The notes under the pieces were generated by a model, which did not search any database, had not been told where the DNA came from, and worked only from the letters and a program-made list of their open reading frames with translations. A program made the translations under genes and the position numbers. A DNA stretch of 64,000 nt. Origin: Haloplanus aerogenes (GTDB lineage: Archaea > Halobacteriota > Halobacteria > Halobacteriales > Haloferacaceae). The stretch is from positions 62,001 to 126,000 of the forward strand of contig NZ_CP034145.1 in NCBI RefSeq assembly GCF_003856835.1, given 5' to 3'. Positions 58,991 through 64,000 of this stretch are shown here, in pieces (position 1 is the stretch's first letter; each line of letters begins with the position of its first letter).

Positions 58991-60814
58991 ATGGTACAGG
59001 CTATTACAGTGGTGGTTCTCACGCTCGTGTCGTTCACGGCCGCGTATCTTGGGTACTCACGGTACCTCGCACAGTTCGTCGACCTGGACGACGAGCGGGA
59101 GACGCCAGCACACAAGTATCAGGACGGACAGGAGTACGTCCCGTCCAAGAAGCCGGTGTTGTTGGGGCATCACTATTCGAGTATCGCAGGCGGGGCGCCG
59201 ATCGTCGGCCCGATCACGGCGACGGTCGTCTGGGGATGGGTGCCGGCGTTCCTGTGGGTGGCAATCGGGAACCCGCTCTTTGGCTCCGTCCACGACTTCA
59301 TGGCGCTGACATCGAGTATGCGCCACGAAGGGAAGTCGATCGGGTACATCATCGGGGAGTACGTCGGCGAACGCGGCAAGGATATGATCCTCTGGTTCGC
59401 GTTCCTGACGATCATCCTCGTCGTGGCGGTGTTCGCGCTGGTGATCGCGCTGGTGTTCAACGCGTATCCCCAGGCCGCGACGGCGTCACTCGTCTACATC
59501 GCCCTCGCACTCGTGTTCGGGGTGTATCTCTACCAGTTGGACCTGCCCTTCCTGCCGGGGACGCTCACGTTCATCGCGGCCGTCTTCGCCGGCGTCTGGG
59601 TCGGCGTCCAGTACCCCCTCGCGCTGGTGCCGGGCGACTACCCCGCGGGGACCATCGTCCTCCTAGCAGGGAGCCCGCTCCCACCCGTGCTGGGCAGTGT
59701 CAACATCGCGACGTGGATTCCGGTGATCCTCGTCTACGGCTTCATCGCCAGCGTCCTGCCCGTCTGGGTGCTGCTCCAGCCGCGTGACTTCCTCACGTCG
59801 AGCCTGCTGTACGCGGGCGTCGGCGGGACGTTGCTGGCCGTCATCGTCGGCACGTTCACCGGCGGCGCGTCCCAGTTAGTCATCGACGTGCCCGCCTACG
59901 CCGGCTTCTGGGGCGGCGCACTGGTGGACACGACCTTGCCGCTGTTCCCACTGCTTTTCGTCACCATCGCCTGCGGGACGATCAGTGGGTTCCACTCGCT
60001 GGTCTCCTCTGGGACGACGGCGAAACAGCTGGACAAAGAGTCCGACGCGCGGACCATCGGCTACGGCGGCATGCTCGGGGAGGGCCTGCTCGCGACGGTG
60101 GCCATCGTCACCGTCGCGGTGTACGCCGAGGTGCCGACCGGCGGCGGCATCGGCCTCGCCCTGCCCAACTTCGCGTCCGGTGGTGGGCTCATCCTCAACG
60201 TCGGCTTCGGCATCTCCGAGGCCATCGCCGCGCCGTTCATGGGCCTCGTGCTCGTGAGTTTCCTGCTCACCAGCACCGACACGGCGGTGCGACTCGGCCG
60301 CTACATGGTCGAGGAACTCGTCGGGACGCCCGAGACGCAGGTACAGGAAGTCGCCGCCAACCGCTACGTCAACGCCTTCCTGCAGGTGGCGCCGGCGTAC
60401 GTCCTCGTCGCCTCCGGCCGGTGGGCCGACCTCTGGCCGCTCTTTGGCGGCGCGAACCAGACGCTCGCGGCGCTCGCGCTCCTCGTCGCGACCATCTGGC
60501 TCGCCAACTGGGACGACCAGAAACAGCTCATCTCGACCGGCGCGCCGATGGCGTTCATGCTGGTCATCACGACGACGGCGCTGCTGTATCTGGCGCTGTA
60601 TCAGAACCTGTACCAGAAGTTCGTTCAGGGCAACTGGGCCGGCGGCGGGACGACCATCGAGATGGCCTCTGCGGGGGTCCAGATCGTCATCGCGCTGGTG
60701 TTGATCTGGCTGGCCCTCTCGCTGGCCTACATGGGCATCAACAACATCCGCAAAGCCCGCGGCACGGGCGCAGCCGTCGCCGACGGCGGCGAACCCGCGG
60801 AGACGGACGACTAA
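58991..60814 (+). CDS. Carbon starvation protein CstA family transporter
   Basis: A 607-residue polytopic membrane protein with about 16 hydrophobic segments. SIAGGAPIVGPITATVVWGW, FGSVHDFMALTSSMRHEGKS, GFHSLVSSGTTAKQL and FLLTSTDTAVRLGRYMVEEL are hallmarks of CstA/BtsT-type pyruvate or peptide carriers. The ATG at 58991 (MVQAITVVVL) is chosen; a GTG at 58967 would extend it by eight residues. Its stop overlaps that of the convergent lipoprotein gene by CTAA. Substrate unknown (pyruvate or small peptides in bacteria). Confidence 0.93.
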   Translation: MVQAITVVVLTLVSFTAAYLGYSRYLAQFVDLDDERETPAHKYQDGQEYVPSKKPVLLGHHYSSIAGGAPIVGPITATVVWGWVPAFLWVAIGNPLFGSVHDFMALTSSMRHEGKSIGYIIGEYVGERGKDMILWFAFLTIILVVAVFALVIALVFNAYPQAATASLVYIALALVFGVYLYQLDLPFLPGTLTFIAAVFAGVWVGVQYPLALVPGDYPAGTIVLLAGSPLPPVLGSVNIATWIPVILVYGFIASVLPVWVLLQPRDFLTSSLLYAGVGGTLLAVIVGTFTGGASQLVIDVPAYAGFWGGALVDTTLPLFPLLFVTIACGTISGFHSLVSSGTTAKQLDKESDARTIGYGGMLGEGLLATVAIVTVAVYAEVPTGGGIGLALPNFASGGGLILNVGFGISEAIAAPFMGLVLVSFLLTSTDTAVRLGRYMVEELVGTPETQVQEVAANRYVNAFLQVAPAYVLVASGRWADLWPLFGGANQTLAALALLVATIWLANWDDQKQLISTGAPMAFMLVITTTALLYLALYQNLYQKFVQGNWAGGGTTIEMASAGVQIVIALVLIWLALSLAYMGINNIRKARGTGAAVADGGEPAETDD

Positions 60815-61482
60815 TCGCGACGCGGCGACTCCGTTTTTTCGTGACGCACTGCCTCGACCAGTCGGACTAGCGGCGCATCCCGTCCCCGTGGCGTCACGAC
60901 GGCGGCCGTCACGTAGTCGTCGCCGTGAGCGACGGTGACGACGGCCGCAGTGACGGGCCGGTCGGTGCCGTTGGCGGTCGCCATCCCCTCGTACTGCGTG
61001 AGCGTCGCGTCGGTACCCAGTAGCGTCACGGATCGCTGGCCCGTCTGCGAGAGGTCACGCACGTCGTACACCGTCTGGGCGCGCGTGAGCACGTCGGCGG
61101 TCGACAGCCCGGTGGCCGGATTCTTTCGCAGATCGGCGTTCTCGAACGGTTGGACGGCGGGGACGGCGTAGAGTCCGACGACCACGGAGCCGTCGGGCGT
61201 GGCTCGGCCGTACACCCGGCGGGCGGTCGTCGCGCGCACGTCACGGGTGGTCTGTAAGGTCACGTCACCCTCGATCCGGGCCGTGATCGTCGTGTTCAGG
61301 GGCGGGGTGTCGGCGTGGCGTTCGGTGTAGCCGGTCGCGTCGAGTGTCGCCGGGTCGAGGGTTGCGGGGGTGGCCGTGGCGCGGAGCGGGGGGTCGTCGG
61401 TCGGTGTCCCGTCGCCGCCGCCCGCACAGCCTGCAGCGAGGACGAGAACGAGCACGCCAAGTGTCACCGCGAGCCGAGGCAT
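60811..61482 (-). CDS. Secreted lipoprotein, haloarchaeal (DUF6517-like)
   Basis: A 223-residue protein. LGVLVLVLAAGC (8-19) is a lipobox signal; Cys19 is lipidated. There is no twin arginine, so the Sec route is likely. After a Thr/Pro spacer the mature part has the pattern ATPATLDPATLDATGYTERHA typical of a haloarchaeal lipoprotein family (DUF6517, from memory). Function unknown. It lies between the CstA-like gene and a conserved haloarchaeal gene. Confidence 0.72.
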   Translation of the reverse strand: MPRLAVTLGVLVLVLAAGCAGGGDGTPTDDPPLRATATPATLDPATLDATGYTERHADTPPLNTTITARIEGDVTLQTTRDVRATTARRVYGRATPDGSVVVGLYAVPAVQPFENADLRKNPATGLSTADVLTRAQTVYDVRDLSQTGQRSVTLLGTDATLTQYEGMATANGTDRPVTAAVVTVAHGDDYVTAAVVTPRGRDAPLVRLVEAVRHEKTESPRRD

Positions 61483-61561
61483 ACGAGTTACTCGTCGGGC
61501 GCGATCCTTCAGTGACGTGTCGGTCGTGCGCGAGTAGCGGACGACCGTCTCGTGCGCCGCG

Positions 61562-62218
61562 TCAGCCGAGCAACCGGCGTTTGAGCCGTTCGAGCGGGCC
61601 GGGTGGCGTGGTGTCGATCGGTTCCCACACGGTGAGTGCGTCGCCCACGTCGGCACGCTCGCTCGTCACGACGGCTTCCCGGTCAGGCGCGACGACCGCG
61701 AGATGGATCTCGTAGTAACCGTTGTAGCCGTACTTGAGCATCGTGCGGTCGCGGAACGACGAGACGAACGCGCGCACGTCGTCGGGAATCTCGGGGGCGA
61801 CGACGACGAACGTGAACTCGGTGGCGTAATGTTCCTCGTCGGCTTCGATCCAGCGGTCCACGAGGTCGTTCGCGAGGGCGACGAGGCGTTCGAGTTCGGC
61901 CACTCGGATGCCCTCCGTCCGGCGAAGGAACAGATGCTCGTAGGATTCGTGGTGGCCGTAGGTGATCGCGGGGTGGAAGAACTTCTTCTGGGTGTGGATT
62001 TCGAGGCGGCCGTAGAGGTCGAACGCCTCGCCGTCGACCCAGTAGTCGCGGTCGAGGTCGTAGTTGTACATGAGGCGGTCGCTGACCCGGTCGACGTACT
62101 CGTCGTCCCACTCGGGGACGTCCTCGGGGATGTCGCCGGCGACATCCGGATCCGAGTCGTCGCTCTCGACGCCGGTCTCGACCTCGTGTTCGCCCTCCGG
62201 CGTGGCCTCGTCGCTCAC
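61562..62218 (-). CDS. Conserved haloarchaeal protein, unknown function
   Basis: A 218-residue soluble acidic protein: an Asp/Glu-rich 40-residue start, then DRVSDRLMYNYDLDRDYWVDGEAF, YGRLEIHTQKKFFHPAITYG and MLKYGYNGYYEIHLAVVAPD. It resembles a haloarchaeal-only family with no known role. A GTG start (62218) gives a GTGA overlap with the cupin stop, so the two are co-translated. Confidence 0.78.
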   Translation of the reverse strand: MSDEATPEGEHEVETGVESDDSDPDVAGDIPEDVPEWDDEYVDRVSDRLMYNYDLDRDYWVDGEAFDLYGRLEIHTQKKFFHPAITYGHHESYEHLFLRRTEGIRVAELERLVALANDLVDRWIEADEEHYATEFTFVVVAPEIPDDVRAFVSSFRDRTMLKYGYNGYYEIHLAVVAPDREAVVTSERADVGDALTVWEPIDTTPPGPLERLKRRLLG

Positions 62219-62586
62219 GGTTCGTAGGGTTTGGCGTCGCCCTCGACCGGCGGCGCGCCGATGGCGATCACGTCGACGGCCTCGTCCGCATCCTCGGGGT
62301 TGTACGCGAACTGCGGACTCTCGGGCTCGACGGTGAGCAGGGTGTCGGGACCGGCCTCCAGCGTTCCCTCGGGCGTCTTCACGTGGAGCGTCCCGGAGAG
62401 GACGTAGAAGGCCTCCTCCTGCTCCTCGTGATAGTGGTACGCGAGCGGGAGTTCCTCGCCCGGCGCGGCCGTGTAGCGGTTGATCGCCATCTGGGAGAGG
62501 TTACCAAGCTCCGACAGCGACCGGCGCGTGCAGGGGCGGTCGGGGTCCGGCTCGACTTCGTCGGTGTCGACGACGTGGTAGCCCAT
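62215..62586 (-). CDS. Small cupin-domain protein
   Basis: A 123-residue single-cupin protein. The metal motif H-x-H-x4-E is YHYHEEQEEAFYVLSGTLHV (about 50-69), with PEGTLEAGPDTLLTVEPESP next. A metal-dependent isomerase or binding function is plausible; the substrate is unknown. The 102 bp upstream carries the divergent promoter with the 73-residue gene. Confidence 0.88.
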   Translation of the reverse strand: MGYHVVDTDEVEPDPDRPCTRRSLSELGNLSQMAINRYTAAPGEELPLAYHYHEEQEEAFYVLSGTLHVKTPEGTLEAGPDTLLTVEPESPQFAYNPEDADEAVDVIAIGAPPVEGDAKPYEP

Positions 62587-62688
62587 ACCCGTTCACTGTG
62601 CCGACGGGACAAAAAACGCGTCGTCACGCCCGCGAGAGTCACGCCCACGGCAAGCTTTAATCGGCTCGTGGCCGTACGCGTGGGTACG

Positions 62689-62910
62689 ATGGGTGGCAAA
62701 GAAACCGAAGCGTGTGGCCGCTGTGCCATGAGTTCGGTCGTCGGCGTGACGGCCGAATCGGACGACGACGAGCGGGAGCGCGACCCGTTCGCCGGCGACC
62801 GGATCGAGGTCGACGAGCGGCAACTCAAAGCCGTCTCGCCGGCCGCGTGGCTCGGCCGCGTCAAGCGTCGGATCGACGACTACGCGACCCGGCTCACGTA
62901 CGGCCGGTAG
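62689..62910 (+). CDS. Small haloarchaeal protein with a CGRC motif
   Basis: A 73-residue protein: MGGKETEACGRCAMSSVVGV with a CxxC pair (CGRC), an acidic middle, and LGRVKRRIDDYATRLTYGR at the end. A single CxxC could be half a zinc site or a redox pair. The CTTTAAT at about 62655 is a TATA candidate for a leaderless start. Function unknown. Confidence 0.62.
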   Translation: MGGKETEACGRCAMSSVVGVTAESDDDERERDPFAGDRIEVDERQLKAVSPAAWLGRVKRRIDDYATRLTYGR

Positions 62911-62955
62911 CACGGAACCGTTTTGTACGCCGACACCGTGGGAGCCTGACAAGCG

Positions 62956-63642
62956 ATGGAAGAGAGCGTGTCCGGTTTCAAACGCCGGGGAACGTGGGCG
63001 GAAATCGTCGAACACGGCGAGCGGATCACGCGCGCACTCCGCGACGCCGGCGCCGAAGGCGAGGCGTTCGAGGAGTGGGACGAGTGGCGTCCCAAGTCCC
63101 ACGAACGGCTCGGCGAGGACGTGAACGAAAAGACCGCCGAGCAGGCGAGCGTCAGCGAGGGTGAAGGGGAGAAAGCGGGGAAAGAACCCGACGAGGACCT
63201 GCGAACCGCCGGCGAGAAACTCTCCGAATCCTACAAACGCGTCGAGGAGGGCGACAACGAAGGGGCCGTCGAGCGCTGGCAGGACTCGATCAACTACGTC
63301 GCCCGCGCCGCCGACTCCGCCGGCCGGAAGGCGCTCCGAGCCGTCGAGGACACCGTCTACCGCAAGGTGATGACCCAGCTCGCGCCCTACTACTTCGACA
63401 ACGAACTCGTGAGCGCGAACGTCCAGAAGACGGCTCGCGGCGGCGACGAGGATCAGTTCATCTTCGAGGTGAACGTCAACGACGACGACCTCAAGACGGC
63501 CGTGAGCGACCGACTTGCCGACTACGAGGACGCCGTCGACCGCTGGCACGTCGACACTGAGAAGGAGACCGAGGTGGCCGAAGTCGTCGAAGGTGTCGAG
63601 CCCCCGCCGAACGGCGGCGACTCGAAGTCGACGACGAACTGA
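62956..63642 (+). CDS. Conserved haloarchaeal protein (DUF5828-like)
   Basis: A 228-residue soluble acidic protein: MEESVSGFKRRGTWAEIVEH, a Glu/Lys-rich central part (about 60-90), ERWQDSINYVARAADSAGRKA and LVSANVQKTARGGDEDQFIF. It matches a haloarchaeal family named DUF5828 in my memory. No catalytic motif is evident. It begins 45 bp after the CGRC-protein stop and may share its transcript. Confidence 0.72.
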   Translation: MEESVSGFKRRGTWAEIVEHGERITRALRDAGAEGEAFEEWDEWRPKSHERLGEDVNEKTAEQASVSEGEGEKAGKEPDEDLRTAGEKLSESYKRVEEGDNEGAVERWQDSINYVARAADSAGRKALRAVEDTVYRKVMTQLAPYYFDNELVSANVQKTARGGDEDQFIFEVNVNDDDLKTAVSDRLADYEDAVDRWHVDTEKETEVAEVVEGVEPPPNGGDSKSTTN

Positions 63643-63680
63643 ACACCACACCTTTCTCGCCGCCCCGTCTACGTCCGTTC

Positions 63681-63923
63681 ATGCACGTCGAATTCGACCG
63701 CGACACCTGCATCGGGATGTTTCAGTGTGTCGACGAGTGGGACGCATTCGAGGAGAACCGGGACGACGGGAAGGCCGACCTGCAGGGGAGCGAGGAGACC
63801 GAACCGGACCTGTTCGTCCGCGAGGTGCCCGAGGACGCGGAGCTGGACGCGGAGTTCGCCGCCCGCACCTGCCCCGTCGACGCCATCCGCCTGTACGACG
63901 ACGACGGCGAGCAGATCGTCTGA
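63681..63923 (+). CDS. Small ferredoxin-like protein with three cluster Cys
   Basis: An 80-residue acidic ferredoxin. The Cys pattern is C10-IGMFQ-C16 and TCPVDAI near the C terminus (C65), giving three Cys and fitting a [3Fe-4S] or a modified [4Fe-4S] site, like the ferredoxins that feed cytochrome P450 in other prokaryotes. Electron transfer in the cytoplasm is the likely role; no partner gene is seen before the right edge. Confidence 0.85.
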   Translation: MHVEFDRDTCIGMFQCVDEWDAFEENRDDGKADLQGSEETEPDLFVREVPEDAELDAEFAARTCPVDAIRLYDDDGEQIV

Positions 63924-63942
63924 GACCAGTTCCCCGTCCGGC

Positions 63943-63973
63943 TTCACTTTCACCACGCTTCGCCAACCCTTAA
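63943..63973 (+). promoter_or_regulatory. Promoter of a gene beyond the right edge with TTCACTTTCACCACG element
   Basis: TTCACTTTCACCACG (63943-63957) is followed 11 bp later by CTTAA (63969-63973). The 15-mer is identical to that before radA, where the spacing to CTTTA is 12 bp. The gene itself would start after 64000. Confidence 0.4.
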
Positions 63974-64000
63974 CCACGCCGCCGCCCAAGCACGGCCGAT

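Overview
The window is chromosomal DNA of a halophilic archaeon (class Halobacteria). The evidence is high GC, very acidic proteins, an archaeal information-processing set (PCNA, RadA, TFB, Orc1/Cdc6, NMD3), Tat-lipobox substrates, a fused double TatC, HTH_10 (bacterio-opsin-activator type) regulators, and leaderless promoters with a TATA element about 25 bp before the start codon. I see no rRNA, tRNA, CRISPR array, insertion sequence or prophage. Coding density is very high. The longest gene-free stretch is about 265 bp (30998-31263), upstream of the TFB gene, so no stretch reaches 300 bp.

Layout. 1-10100 is an amine-type uptake and catabolism region: a partial iron alcohol dehydrogenase, an M81/MlrC-type peptidase, an aldehyde dehydrogenase, a glutamine-synthetase-like gamma-glutamyl ligase, an HTH_10 regulator, and a PotABCD-like ABC importer. 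A 15-bp promoter motif is shared by the aldehyde dehydrogenase and binding-protein genes. 10195-16249 holds threonine ammonia-lyase and a 2-oxoacid dehydrogenase operon (lipA, E1alpha, E1beta, E2; no E3). 16359-24374 holds membrane and NAD(P)-binding proteins, a secreted TasA-like protein, an XPD/DinG-like Fe-S helicase, NMD3, HtpX and PspAB.

24494-36515 holds radA, a TusA/SQR/DUF1641 sulfur operon, a SufU/IscU scaffold, a B12-dependent ribonucleotide reductase, TFB, PCNA, two small regulators, RlmE, a queuosine-precursor transporter with a ribbon-helix-helix protein, and a PAS histidine kinase. 36517-51400 holds the divergent double-length and single-length tatC genes, larE, a MutS-like ATPase, an Orc1/Cdc6 protein, a PQQ-propeller lipoprotein, rpiA, a histone-fold DUF1931 protein and larB. 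51505-64000 holds a GIY-YIG protein, a phosphohexomutase, a SAMP2-like ubiquitin domain fused to a GNAT acetyltransferase, a His-repeat CobW GTPase, an ArsA/Get3 ATPase, a CstA-like carrier, several conserved haloarchaeal proteins and a small ferredoxin.

The genes form short operons with ATGA, GTGA, TGATG or TAATG junctions. Six of fourteen convergent pairs overlap by exactly four bases, sharing a CTAG, TTAG or CTAA stop tetranucleotide. The strongest candidates for something undescribed are the SAMP2-GNAT fusion, the amine cluster with its shared operator, the matched TATA-14-ACTTGGTTAA arrangement at the TFB and HTH_10 promoters, and a compound inverted repeat at 49877-49910.
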